Made by a program: the position numbers and the translations under genes | NCBI RefSeq assembly: GCF_042453785.1 | Contig: NC_091667.1 | Location: 35,084,001 to 35,148,000 of the forward strand | Direction of reading: 5' to 3' | Length of the DNA stretch: 64,000 nt | Source: Malus domestica | Taxonomy: Eukaryota > Streptophyta > Magnoliopsida > Rosales > Rosaceae | The notes under the pieces: model-generated | The model's database searches: none | Seen by the model: the letters and a program-made list of their open reading frames with translations, nothing else | What the model was told of the DNA's origin: nothing | Part shown: positions 10,214 to 22,120 of the stretch, piece after piece | Layout of the letters: the number at the start of each line of letters is the position of its first letter | Numbering within the stretch: the stretch's first letter is position 1

Positions 10214-10616
10214 TGTTTGTACCATACTTAGGGCCTCCGTATTTAGACATCGTATAAATACTCGGAGGACTCAAATGTAATTATGTAATAAATGAAGGGG
10301 CAAATATATAATAAGTGATGAGCTTTTATTCTATAAAAGGACTCATCACTCTCCTCATTAAGGGAGGCCAAGATTCAGGCCAAGATGGAGGCCAAGTTTG
10401 AGGCCATGGGAAGAGAGCACACAGAAAATAGGCTAGAAAACACATTGCCTCTAACATTCTTGTATATTCACCATTCAGAGTGAAACAATATCAACATCAG
10501 TGTGGACGTAGCTCAAACATTGGGGTGAATCACGATACATCTTATGTTATTTACTTTCTTACAAATTCACGGTCGGATTTACGTTGTTCCAAAACCTCCG
10601 GTTTTGTGCATCAACA
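10214..10616 (+). repeat. 3' LTR
   Basis: Same TG...CA boundaries and length as the left LTR. It follows a CTTGGGGGACTA purine-rich stretch and is followed by the AATAT duplication. A block just upstream (about 10150-10213) is also present at about 9275-9340, an internal duplication. Confidence 0.92.
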
Positions 10617-11145
10617 AATATAAAAAGTCATACAGAAGAAGATGACGGAGATTACGAAGCAGCCATGATGGAAATGACCCAGTCGACGAGGAGGCAAGCC
10701 GAAGCCAAAGCCAAATCAGCATCTTCAAAGCCACATCCATGTCATTTACTTTTTCTCAAAAGAAATTGTTTTGTATTATTTTGTATTATTTTATAAATAA
10801 ATAAAATATTGTATTGCCTATTGCTAGGACTATTCAGTGTAGGAATGAAGATGTAAAAGGCAGTTACTGTTCATTGAAGGAATGGATTAAATAGTGAATA
10901 ACCTTAAGAACCCTTTCCCACGGTGCGACTGCTCTAAGTGTCAAACATTGTACATCGGTTCGATTGGACATAAATCAATCCATATCGTCCAATAATCTTA
11001 GCAGCCAACGAGCCGTATTATTAAGAAATGTTCGAAATGGGACACCATACATTTGTGACCAAAAAGCAGAATGAAAACAAAAGGGCCCAAGCCACGTACA
11101 ATATCAACAGCACAGGGTACAAGCAGCTTCCTCAAAATTTGACCC

Positions 11146-11154
11146 CTATAAAAA
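11146..11154 (+). promoter_or_regulatory. Probable TATA box of the DUF3755-like gene
   Basis: CTATAAAAA lies about 215 bp before the ATG at 11364, followed by a 5' leader with pyrimidine tracts. Distance and sequence fit a plant core promoter. The stretch 10938-11145 shows nothing else I can name. Confidence 0.55.
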
Positions 11155-11363
11155 CACACAAACTACAAAATACCACCTGAGAGTGTGACACTGAGTGAGA
11201 TAATTGTAAAAAAATTTCACACCGCTTCCCTTCCCACTTGGTTTTAAATTTCTGCTGCTTAAGCTCTGTTAACAGCAACGTTTCGGTAAACCCTGCAGCC
11301 TACTTGCCTGCCTCTGGAAAACCCTAGCAGTAGCAGTCCTCCTCCTCCAAAGCCTTCCACTTT

Positions 11364-14300
11364 ATGGTAACTCCAAACCCTTTCTCTTTCTTCCGCCTCC
11401 CACACGATTTTGTATTTTCTGGGTTATTTCTCTGCTTGTTTTTGCTTCAAGATGCTTCCTTTCAGCTTTCTTTTCATAAAGTTTGATGCTTGTTTGGTTG
11501 CTGAGAAAAGGGTAAAAAGAAAGGAAGAGAATTGAGTTGGAGATTTGGGTTTGGGGGTGAGGTGTTGTTTTCTTTTCTTCCTTTCTTGGATTTTCTTGGC
11601 AACCAAACAAGGGGTCAGGGGAAAGTGATCACTGGGTGTTGGTATTCTGAGATTTATTGTAAATTTATCAATCAATTGCAGAAACAGAAAAACAAAGTTG
11701 TTCCTTTTACATAATTGGATGATTGGAAGTGGTGAAATCAATCCATTTCCTTGTTTGGCATGTTACACTAATGTTATTAGATGTAAATTCACCCGTCTTG
11801 CATATTTGGCATTCAAATTGTCTTATCATTTGATGTTGTGAGGAATTCTATGTGCATCTGGTGTTCAATGGACGTAAACTAATGCTTCGATATTTTACTT
11901 GTTTGGTTTACATCAAATAATTATGCGTATTTTGGTTTGAGGTAGTGAATTTACTAATACTTCAATTGTCTACTTTGTCTTCTTCGCGATTTCATTTTTT
12001 TTGGGATATCTTCTATAAATTTAATACTAAAACATGGAGCTGCATATAGGGCTTAGTTGAATGAGTGGTAGTGTATTTACGCCGTGTTTTGTGTTTGAAA
12101 GTTATTTTGGCATCCAAACGCTTGAACAACATGCTATTCCAATTGTTCATCCTTTTTTACGCAATTTTTATGATATTTCAGGTCGTTATTGGTTTTATTG
12201 GTCTCTCTGATTTAGCCATCATAGAAAGTTGAAGGGACGATCTCGAGCCAAACAAAAGCTCAGAGTTTAGGTGCATTGAAGTGAAATGAAGATATTGCAG
12301 GTTTAGCATCATTTACTTGTATTCTCAATCTGCGAGTCATCGTTGATTTTATTAATGTGACAGACAATGATAGCACCCGAATTTCCCTAACCCAGTGCTG
12401 TTGTATGAAAAGCTCTTGGCCGTCTGTTTTTCCTAAGTCATTTCTGTTTGGCCTATGTCGAAAGAAGGAAAAATAGTTAGCCATGCCATAAACCATACAA
12501 CTTAATTATTTCCCCCTCCTAGCTAGCCTCACATTTTGATGAGTTCAAAACAGTACATTTATTTCATAAGATACTTCTTTGAGTTTCGTATCACTAAGCA
12601 AGAGGACTTTCACAGGATAAACAGAAATCAACAGAAAAGCAATTTCCGCATAATGACCGACAAAATGGTGTTAGTGAGGTCCCTACGCTGGACTCTGGTT
12701 CAGTATCTATTTCCAGCAACAAGAGCACAAAAGTCACACGTGAAGATATTGAAGTTGTAAGACATTTTTTTTACTTGTTTGAGCTTGAGTGTGATTTTGT
12801 TCCAAGGATGAAACTTAATTGCATTATTTTATTCGGTATTCTAATGAACATTGTAGGTCCAGAATTTGATTGAAAGGTGTCTGCGATTGTATATGAACAA
12901 AAATGAAGTCGTCGATACCCTGTTAGATCGTGCTAGGATTGAGCCTGGCTTTACAAGCTTGGGTATGCCACTACATTATACCACATAATTTCCTTTGTTT
13001 CATCTTCACTTTTCTTCATTGTTCGCAATGCATAAGCATCAGTGTATCACTAGTTGATGGTGCAGAAGAAGATTTTGACTTCGTAGTTATATTGCTGCTA
13101 TATTTTCCGAATTGATCTAATTGTCATACTTTTTTGTCTGTTTAGTACTGCAGAAATTGGAAGTAGAAAATGCAGAATTTTTCAAGGCTTACTACACGAG
13201 GCTAAAGCTGAAAAATCAAATAGTTATGTACAACCGTTTGCTCGAGCAACAATACCAGCTGATGAAACAGCAAGAGCCTCCAGAAGTTCCATTGCCTCCT
13301 ATGCATAATGGAATGCATTACATGCCTGGTATTTTCTTCGCAGAGAACCTGAATGTTTAGGCACGCGTCGGCGTTTTAAATTTTTGTTTAAGAAAAGACT
13401 AGACGCTGCGTTGCATTTTCTATTGCTAATTGAAGTCTATGCCATAAATCTCAATGTACTGTGATCCCTTATTCCTCTTTTGTTTATATTTAGTGCAGTT
13501 AACAATTTACCTATGGGATACCCCGTCATGCAGCAGCCTCCATTTCCGTCAAAGGGTCATCACCAAATCAATTCCATGGGCACCATATCGAGTTGTCATT
13601 TGGTCAATGGAATCCCTGCTCAAGGAAATTTCCACCATATGCCACTAAACTTATGTCAAGAGTGAGGATTCTATCTCACCACTTTTTTCTTTACTTTCAA
13701 TTTGTTCTTGCCAATGTTTGACATTCTTATATTTTGTCGGATTAATTTAAACTTGAATCGAGGATTCATGTACATCCGTGTTCAGTAAAGTTTATGTCTG
13801 TTCATCCCACGTGCACTACCTTCATTTCTGATATGTTCTTGATCACCCCTGACACAGTGGTATCAAGACAGAGATGGTTTCAAGTCCAGTATCAGTGTCC
13901 AATGGCCAGTTTCCTTACACTCCATCAGCAATATCAGTGCTAGGTGCAGACACATCGGCGCTTGACTCTGCATTTCCTTCTCATTTCACAAATTTGGAGA
14001 GGTTCGGTATTGGAGCAGATGGTGGAAAGTTATCAGGGCAGGCACCCTGGAATTTCGGGCTTTTTGATACTGCTGGATGGCCAAACTTACCAGGTAAAAA
14101 CTCTAGAAACAGGAAGCAGTGCAGTATAACTAATTAGAGTTGTTAATAAAAGTTTCATGGAAACCTTCTCGGGTTGTGAAGCCGTCATGTGCTTGTTAAC
14201 TATTTCCTCTTCTATTGATGGATTCTTCTTTCGCTTATTGCATGGACAGATCTTGGAGCACTTGGAAACTATTCGGGTTCACCCTTTCTGCCTTCCGACT

Positions 14301-14517
14301 CGGACGCTATGCTTGATTCTCCGCAGCAAAATGACATGGGTAAAACCGCATTACTCTTAAACGCTTAGTCACTCGATATTTCCATTTGAGCATTCTTTAG
14401 TTCTTACTAGTTTGCTTGCATCTATGATATGGAGAGAACCAAAAACTAAAATTACGCATTGTTTTCGCAGTGGAAGAGTTCTTTGTCGACCCTGGTCAAG
14501 GCTCTCAATCGGAGTAA
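11364..14517 (+). CDS. DUF3755-like protein, 8 exons, 322 aa
   Basis: Exons: 11364-11366, 12616-12756, 12857-12962, 13146-13328, 13499-13661, 13858-14093, 14250-14339, 14471-14517. All joints are GT-AG and the sum is 969 bp. The conserved core (about residues 45-125) reads LIERCLRLYMNKNEVVDTLL, then QKLEVENAEFFKAYY, the signature of the plant DUF3755-type family. The rest is Pro/Gly/Ser-rich (NNLPMGYPVMQQPP) and ends with an acidic EEFFVDPGQGSQSE tail. The function is not known; a nuclear or transcription-linked role is only a guess. The coding part of exon 1 is just the ATG before a 1.25 kb intron. It is convergent with the PP2C gene. Confidence 0.85.
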
Positions 14518-14994
14518 ACTTTCTTGCGCGCCAAGGCAACGACGTCTTGTGTATTTTGGTTAGTATCAGACAGGCTTTAGGTCGAACTCCTGATCATCAA
14601 GGAGCATATGCTATTCTTGATCAACCGTTTTCTTACATACTTCAACGGGTTCGACTACCGATTTCGCATGTTCAATAATTTAGGGATTGTGCCCCTAAAA
14701 CATGAAGAGCTCCATTCCCAAATGACAAGGATTTGAACTATCAGAAGATCAAAACACCCGAACCGACATCTTTACAGCTACGCAGAAAAGGTATACAATA
14801 CATAGACAGGTACGGGAGCGGAACGGGTCGAAAAACCCGTCTTCTCCGTACAAAAACGAAAAGTTACGATACAAAACCAACGAATAAACAAATTGCTATC
14901 GTTTCTATAAGCACATTCGGCCATTTGCATGTGCAAATTTAATACGGTTTTCTTAAAAATGTTGAAAAATCCGCACATGCAATACGCAGAATTT
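14518..14994. other. Short intergenic gap between convergent genes
   Basis: The 3' ends of the DUF3755-like gene (+) and the PP2C gene (-) face each other across 477 bp. I see no further gene. The 3' UTRs probably fill or overlap most of it. Confidence 0.6.
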
Positions 14995-17962
14995 CTAATC
15001 TTGGTGAGGACTGGCTGGCCCTGCTTTGTCATGCTGGAACTTCACCACAATGCATGTTATGTTGTCTGCACTGCCACGGGAAAAGGCAACCGCCGTCAAC
15101 TTTCGAGCTGCTGCCTCGGGTTCTTCTTCTGTTTTGGCAACTTCAACAGCAACCTGACACATGAGGGAGAAATAGATACGCAGGGAGCCAGGGTTTAACC
15201 AAACCGATAATCCGAGGCCAAGAAAACGAGATCTTATCATTACACATACGTACGCAAAAGAACTGCTCATCCCACTGTCCGACGGTGGAAGGACAGGTGA
15301 ATGGCCGGGGTAGGATTTTACCTCATTTGGTAGCACATCCCATACCCCATCACTAGCAAGCACTAGAAACTCAAAATCTTCATCCACCACTAGGTCCTGA
15401 GATAGAATGAAAAAAAACTACTGAAAACTTTTCTTTTAACTTCCGATCTGTGTTGGTTTTAGTTTTAGACATTTGGAATGAAAAATCTTCAAATCTAGGG
15501 GATACTAATCAATGTAACATCCATGACGAAACAAGTAAATTGTGATTTTTCTACCAAAATAAGACTCCTCGGATGCAACAATTACTAGGAAATTACTATT
15601 TACCATTCACAACTAGGCTCCTAGACCAGATTGTAGAAAGAGTAAAGACCGGTTCAATGCACGGACAGATTAAACCCACAGAAAACAAATAAAGAAATAA
15701 GTTAATCCAGTATCAAACAGTAAGAATTTTGATGATCACCTGGATCTCAGGTTCTGCAACAACATATTGCTTCAACATGCGGTTCCCAAAAGCCCGAGAC
15801 ATGGCCAGCACACCGCCTACTCTCCAAGTGCCTGAGAATATAACAGAAAAGTAGGTGAGTTAGAGTTACCTTGATTTATCATAATTGTTAAAAGAGTAAA
15901 ACAAGCAGCTCTACAACTGTTATTGGATGGCCGCAAACCGTGTAGAAATTTCAAAGCCCATAAATGAACTCAAGAATAGGCACCACATAAGCACACTGGG
16001 AGAAACAACCGATGCGTGAATAACACATTATTTGTTTGTATAAATATATAATGACAGCCAACATATAGAGATTATAGTTTCTTGCTTCAATCAGAAACTT
16101 TGAAGTCTTACCTGTCCACATTACAAAACCCCCAGCACTCTCAATTCTCTTCCTCTCATCACTTCGATTTGGTTTATGATCCTCGGACAAAGCAATAGCT
16201 ATCCAAAATGGGAAAAACGAAAACTACTTTTAGAAATCCAGCATATCAAAATATTAAATTCATACATTCTATATGATTACATTCAACATTTTCAGCATGG
16301 AAAGGTGTCCGATATACTTCATGATGAATTCAGTTACATATCATAAAATTTTAACCACTTTTCAATAACTAATGATTCAATTAATACCTTTTCCTGCCTT
16401 TGATATTACTGTACGTGAATCTCCAACATTAGCAACATATAGATGGTTACCAACCAAGACTGCTGTTGAAGCAGTAGAACCATCATCCCGGTATATATCT
16501 CTTTCAGAATCCAAAAAGTCTGCATCGGTCTGTTGATATGATTCACCTGCAAGGTCACCCAAGTTACCCAGAAGAACCAAACAGACCTATGTCACAGGGT
16601 AAAAAAGTGTTCCATGCAGAACCCCACAGCTTGATGAAATGACAGGGATAAAAACATTTTATCTCTTTCCACCTGACCTAAGAGGCACATAACTAAATAA
16701 TTCCACCCATATGGGATGAGGATCCTGTGTCAGAACAATGGACATGCTACAACCATGCCACCCTAACGTTTTATTGTAAGTGCTGCACAAATTTAGGTAT
16801 AAAGGAACTTGGACGCACTAATAGCTAACTTAGTGTCTGTCATGAATTGTGGATGCTTCATGAGATTCTCAAATAGATGCTCCTTCAAATATTGAGCAGC
16901 ACGAGAACCGCCATGACCTGTAAAAATAGACAAGAAAAATTAGAAAACCTTGCATCATACACAGGACAAGTACTTTCTACTTCAGCCAACAGGTAAAATG
17001 CTTATATTTGACTGAAATCTCAGGACAATTACATCTTAGGAATAAGGTCAAAGTTGCGTAGCAGAACCCTCACATATATGCGAGTAATATCAACCGGCTC
17101 GATGATTAAATTGATAATTTCTTTCATTATTTCCTTTACGTGGAAAGTAACCATGTGAGATCTAAAGTAGCAAAAGTCAGATTCGCCCAACCTTTTGCCA
17201 CCGTAGTTTCCTAAGGGTTCAGCCACTAAATGGTTGCAACTATGTTCGAAAAACCTAAATTCATTCCATGTGTCCAAACACTCTGGATTCTTATGTAGAC
17301 AGCATTTCATATACATTGTGACGAATGATTTTTAGCCCTACATTTAAGACTTTTAGTAATCAGAACATATTCCGTTATCTAAAATAAAAGAAGATAAAGA
17401 GAATCTAACCATCGAAAATACCAAACAGGCAGACCGTTTGCCCATCAATTTTGGACATTTTAACATCATAAAAATCCTCCATAGTTGCTCTTTTTCCCCT
17501 GAAACTGGAATAACCGCAACTCAGTTCTCCACCTTCGCTGTCAATGAGACACAAAAGGAACACGAAGTTAAGTCCAAAGATTAATTCTTTGACAGCCAGC
17601 ACCAGTTAGATCATTCAATATTCGAACGGGTCTGCTCATAGTTGAATAAGGATATCGATTTTGCCTATTGATTTCACACATTAATAAAGACAGATAAGGA
17701 TAACCGATATAAACCTTTTGCACCCTCCACTGGTATATTCACCATCCTCATCTTTGTCAGGCAGCACATCAAAAACGGATCCCTGTTCATCCGTCGCGCC
17801 TGTATCAACCATCATCCTCAAACTCGACCTAAATGCTCGGTTCCACGAATTGGCAAGCACGCAAATTCTATCAGTATTGTTGAAATGCACCCTTGCCTTC
17901 GTAGACGTTACGATATTCCCAGCTTGAACAATCACACTCCTTATGTAACTTTTGCAGAGCAT
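14995..17962 (-). CDS. Protein phosphatase 2C (PPM family), 8 exons, 348 aa
   Basis: Exons in coding order: 17962-17715, 17537-17410, 16917-16819, 16546-16388, 16198-16112, 15831-15740, 15396-15322, 15153-14995; total 1047 bp in frame. All PP2C motifs are present: [17 protein letters not shown] (about 90-106), FDGHGG (about 123-128), DDGSTA (about 178), [31 protein letters not shown] (about 284) and GSADNITC. The metal-binding aspartates are therefore kept. It is a Mg/Mn-dependent Ser/Thr phosphatase. The sequence is closest in style to the plant WIN2/PP2C11-like clade, not to the ABA co-receptor clade A. The 82-residue N-terminal extension has no clear signal. The leader may contain another intron upstream of 17962. 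Confidence 0.93.
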
Positions 17963-18522
17963 CTAAACATAAACCGGTCTGGCCGCAAACACCAGATCTT
18001 CTGCAATAGCATTGAACAAATCAAAAACCACTCAAAGATGCCAATGTAACTACAAAATAATCCATTTTTTTATAGGATCAAACTTCCACTAAACCGATTA
18101 ACGGAGATTAACGCAATTGAGTTAAAGTTAATCTCATAGCTAAACAACGAAATGATGAAATTCAAAAACAACATTTCTAGTTTCTATGACTTTCCTCAGC
18201 TTTCTCGGCAACCAAACAGGAAAATAATTGACAAGTTCACTAGCAGAAAACACATACGCAAATCCAAATGCAACCAAGAGATAGATTCGAACAAATTTGG
18301 CGATGAAATTGACGAGAAAAAGTTGAATTTATTACAGAATTGTGGCTGAAATCTTCGAGTTCGAGCACCGAGTCGGATCGGATCCGACTGAATCTACCGG
18401 GCGCAGACGGCGAGGATCCGAATCTAAAAGTGTGATCCAATCAGCTCCATGCGTGCACAGGAATGTGTAAAAGTACAGTCTTCTCACTCTCAAAACCTGA
18501 TAGAATTAATATCCTAGAGAGA

Positions 18523-18550
18523 GAAAATAAGAGAGAGAGAGAGAGAGACT
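18523..18550. repeat. GA microsatellite in the PP2C leader or promoter
   Basis: An (AG)n run of about 12 repeats, upstream of the PP2C ATG. Nearby at 18648-18665 the word TGGCGCC occurs twice. Confidence 0.8.
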
Positions 18551-18704
18551 GGGTGAGTGAGATTCAGGTGGTGGATAAATCTAGTGAGACAGTTCCCGAA
18601 GTAGCCAGAGGAGAGAGATAGGCTTTTTGTTGCTTGTCAGTGAATAGTGGCGCCAACGTGGCGCCTTTCATGCATCCACTTTAGGAGTAAGGAAAGGCCA
18701 CAAA

Positions 18705-18870
18705 GTCCTGGGTTTGATCATTGAAATTTGATTCAACAGTTATAAATAGAAACTTACTTTAAAAATTATAATAATTTTAGCAGTTTGATCAAATTTTAAT
18801 GGTCCAGATCTTCAAACTTGGTGGATTAAGAGGAAAGGATCCGAAGTCCCTTTCCTTCTGCTTTTAGTGG
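18705..18870. repeat. Degenerate palindromic MITE-like repeat
   Basis: Resembles the better preserved hairpin at 31689-31868, sharing ATTGAAATTTGATTCAAC, GATCAAATTT and a GGTGGATT...GGATCC end. Terminal duplications are not clear. Confidence 0.45.
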
Positions 18871-18949
18871 GTTGCAATTCTAGTGCTTTTTAATCCCCAC
18901 CCTTAAGCAGTGGTGATGCCACAATTGAATGTCTGTTCTGAGACCAACT

Positions 18950-19925
18950 CCAACCTTTGGAGTAAGTCCTAAATTTTCCTTTCTATTCCCCTCTCATTGT
19001 TTTGAACCCTTGTTCTAAAATTGGGTTAAGTGTTAAAACCTAAAAAAAACTCAAAATTTCCCTAAGATTTAGCCCAAAATTAGTGGTAGAGCTCACATGT
19101 GAGAGTGGAACAAGGGAAGTGGACTGGACTCGTCCAACTCATACTCGCCAAAGGCCCATCACGCGTGCACTTGCCCCGCCCACCTCAACTTCGTTGGCCC
19201 ACCCACGTGGGTATGTCGGGCTGCTGTCGGCTCGTGACACGAGCCCAACCACTCTTTTGGTGATCTGAAGGTCATAATTCAAATGGATCTTGGAGATCCA
19301 ACGGTCCACTTTAATTTATTTTATTTTTAATTTATATATTTATTGAATCCAAAGACTGAGATCGAATATAATCAAATATAATGGTAAAAAGAAAAGATTT
19401 AATGGTCAAAATTCAAATCCAACAGCTAAAATAATTGAAAAAAAATTATTTTAACTCAAAATTCACCCAAAAACTCTATAAATACCTATGTATTTGTTCA
19501 AACATCCACACAAAACTCACTTTGCTCCTACAATTCTTCCAATTTTTCTTTCTACCATCTTCCAAAACCATTTGTTCCCATTTCCAAAATTTTCAAGACC
19601 GCAAAAGATCATATTAGAGGTCGTAATTGGACCTTTGAGGAAGATGTTGCTTTATGCTTGGTATCGGTTTAGTGATTTTTCAATATTTATCGAATACAAA
19701 TATTTTAAGGTTAAAATGCTCATAAAATTAATTCATGATAGTCTACATAATTTTTTTTAAAGTTAATTTAAAAAAAAAACCTAAATTCATTATCTAATAA
19801 TCTGAGGCTAAAATTTTAGGCCAGAAGAGTTTGAGTCACTTGGAGCATAAAAGTTGTTTATGGATTAAAACCTATATTTTATGGGCTAAAAATGTTAAGT
19901 TTGACTCCAAGGGTTGGAGACAGTC
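18950..19925. mobile_element. Non-autonomous DNA transposon of about 0.97 kb
   Basis: The left end GACCAACTCCAACCTTTGG and the right end CCAAGGGTTGGAGACAGTC are inverted copies of each other. Nothing coding lies between: a GC-rich block at about 19080-19265 and AT-rich flanks. I see no clean target duplication, so the superfamily is open. Confidence 0.55.
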
Positions 19926-20602
19926 AAAAACATTAAAATAAAAGCACATAGAAAAGTGATCAGCATCTATATACTAAAACAAATTATAATCTTAATAATT
20001 TAATATCCGATAATTAATAATCTCGGTTAAATATTATTTTGGTCAATCCCGACTTGAGAATAACATGTTAAATATTAATTCACAAAATTTATAATATATA
20101 AATTAATAACCAAATTTAACCTTGCTCTCAAAATGCAATCTCTACTAGTCCTTTTAAGAAAAATACTTTCAATATTACATCCATAATCTATCATTATTGT
20201 GTTAGTAATGCAGCAATTTTTGTCAAGAGTAATGTTAGGGTGACCAAATTTTTAAAACAAATGTTGTAAATCAAATTATGTGAACGTTAATAATTGAATT
20301 ATTACTTAAGTATTGATTAACGTGCTTATTTCCTATTAATGACATCTCTTTTGATTTGCAAATTTGGTTTAGAAATTTGGTCTCCTTAACATTACTCTTT
20401 TATTAGAGAGCGTTAGTAGATACTGAATCTTTATAGCATGACTATCTTTGGTTGATGGATATGTAAAAGGGCTAATAAACCCAATTAACCTTTGTTTTTA
20501 TGGCGAGGCCAAGCTGCTAGCAAAGCATAAGCTGCCTTTGGGTTCCATTGCTCCACGCTACAGCTAGTATTAAGGCTCGAGTGGGGGCGTAGCTCTTTTG
20601 GT

Positions 20603-21440
20603 TTAAAGCCACCAGAATTTAGAGACTACCGTCTTCAACTGCTGCACCCTTTGAAGTTTTGAACACCACACTTCAACTTCTGTTTGCGCATTGACAGTTT
20701 CAGTTGGCAACGTGAAGTTGGATAAGGCGGCACGGTTGATCAGCACCCGATCGAAAACCTCTTCTCCGCACAAGTCACTTTTGCCAAGAAATCTTACCCT
20801 AGCAGTAGATGAGGCGGTGTAACTCAATAGCTTACCATGACGAAGATCGAGCATCTTATACCATCTTCAAAGGAGATGTCAAATATGTCAAATAAGATTA
20901 AAAAGACATTCAAGTGTTTTCCAATGGATATGCCATATATGATGATGTGGCATGTGAGTCATTTGACTCCTTACTTTATAGCTGCCTTTTTTTACAGCAA
21001 ACAAAGAAGGAGTCAAATATATTTTATTTAATTTTTTAATGCATGGATCTCATTAACAACCAATAAAATAAAAACTAAAACTAATTTTGATTATTTTTTA
21101 ATAGTTAATGTAACTCTAGGCCTAATAAAATAATAAAATAAATATTTGACACATCCATTGGAAAAGAAGAAGATTTAGCACTTGTATTCAATTTGCCACA
21201 TCAGTCATCAAATAAAATTTTGACATACTATATTTGACATATCTCTTGGAGATGCTCTTAGCAAGTAGCTCTCCCTCATGAAAAATGATGTCGTTCTTTG
21301 CGTACAGCACCAGTGTGAGATGTTTGCAGATGGAATTCGAGCAAGCAGATGGAATCCAATAGTTGCTCGTCCATGTTTTGAAGTATTGGCACTTCTCTCT
21401 GAGTGTCAATACTTGAAGAATGTGAAGAAAATTCTCCACG
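20603..21440 (-). pseudogene. CNGC cyclic-nucleotide-binding-domain relic split by a MITE
   Basis: On the minus strand the translation before the MITE ends CKHLTLVLYAKNDIIFHEGEL. After it comes MLDLRHGKLLSYT, then GKSDLCGEEVFD and TETVNAQTEVEVW. These line up block by block with the intact channel at 26749-27110 (CDRLKPVLYTEASYIVREGD, MLFIMRGRLL, AGDFCGEEL, TRTVQALSEVEAF). With the MITE and one TTA copy removed, the two sides meet in the same frame and register with the family. It is a divergent C-terminal fragment with no membrane part, ending at 20603. It points away from the intact CNGC gene 3 kb downstream. Confidence 0.72.
20859..21257. mobile_element. Harbinger-type MITE, 399 bp, inside the CNBD relic
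   Basis: Terminal inverted repeats TACCATCTTCAAAGGAGATG and GAGCATCTCCAAGAGATATG (the latter from the right end, complement strand) run on into TCAAATAT. They are flanked by TTA at 20856-20858 and 21258-21260. There is no coding content. The GAGCAnCTCCA start is shared with the shell element at 4560. Confidence 0.78.
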
Positions 21441-22120
21441 TCAATGTGTATGTTTTCTTTCAGTTTGTGCTTCATAGATTGTCAAATCCGCACCTCAAAC
21501 TTCCGAGGAAGTGAATGGAAATACATCCGCAATTCCATTTCTTGTTCCTTCAAATCTCATTTCCTCGCAACTTTTGACAGCAAATTTTTCTTTTTGACAA
21601 GTTGACATCAGGTTCGCAGTTGTGTAGCCTGAGTTATACAACATGTTACAAACAGAAATTGGCTTTAAACTTTTTCCCTAAAATTTCAAAATGGCAAGCA
21701 TAGGGATTGTACGGAATTGCTTTTAAAATAACCGAAACTACTTTTAGTGAAAAAAATGTTTTTGAGACCAATCTTTATGAAAATGCAAGTGAATTAAAGT
21801 AATTTTTACAAGAAATACATAATTGGTGCTTCTTTTGCATAAAACATCTCTAAGTGCTTCGGAACCCAAAAATTGAACCTCCATTACCATTTGCCAATAC
21901 CACAAAAACGTTTTCAATTATTTTAAAAATTTCATGGTGAAGCAATGGCGACCATAAAAAGTGCGCAAGTTGATAGGTCTGTCAAGTCAACAGAAGCAAC
22001 CATGGCCATGGATGGATCGAACTCTCACAAGCATTGTCAAAGAAGTTTCCAGGAAATTTCACTCCTCACGAGTCAACCAATCGAATTCTGATGACTTGGA
22101 CTTTTGCGTCTCTTTGTACG

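Larger units (their letters stand above)
5100..10616 (+). mobile_element. LTR retroelement carrying host gene pieces, no recognisable gag or pol
   Basis: Two LTRs of 403 bp (5100-5502 and 10214-10616) both begin TG and end CA, and are flanked by a perfect 5-bp duplication AATAT (5095-5099 and 10617-10621). A primer-binding-like TTTGGCGCC motif directly follows the left LTR and a G-rich polypurine-like tract (CTTGGGGGACTA) precedes the right one. By eye about 34 of some 402 aligned LTR positions differ (about 8-9 percent), suggesting insertion a few million years ago with wide uncertainty. The 4.7 kb interior holds gene fragments, tandem arrays and a nested hAT-like element instead of retroviral genes. 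It is a fossil, non-autonomous (LARD-like) element. Confidence 0.9.
4560..10934. mobile_element. Harbinger-like DNA transposon shell, non-autonomous, split by an LTR element
   Basis: The left end GAGCACTTCCACCGTG (4560) and the right end CACGGTGCGACTGCTC (ending 10934) are inverted repeats with 13 of 16 positions matching. They are flanked by TAA on both sides (4557-4559 and 10935-10937), the 3-bp target duplication typical of PIF/Harbinger elements. Subtracting the LTR insertion leaves about 0.85 kb with no transposase, so the element was non-autonomous. The left arm (4560-5099) includes a GC-rich block and the right arm (10617-10934) is AT-rich. The family assignment rests on the TIR and TSD only. 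Confidence 0.72.

Noticed and set aside
5100-10616. Autonomous retrotransposon or virus-like element
   Set aside because: No recognisable gag, protease, reverse transcriptase or integrase between the LTRs; a non-autonomous fossil.
17029-17316. Minus-strand frame inside the PP2C gene
   Set aside because: Lies in the intron between exons 17410-17537 and 16819-16917 and shows no similarity.
20580-20615. Possible tRNA (GGGGGCGTAGCTC start)
   Set aside because: No cloverleaf or B-box follows at the right distance.
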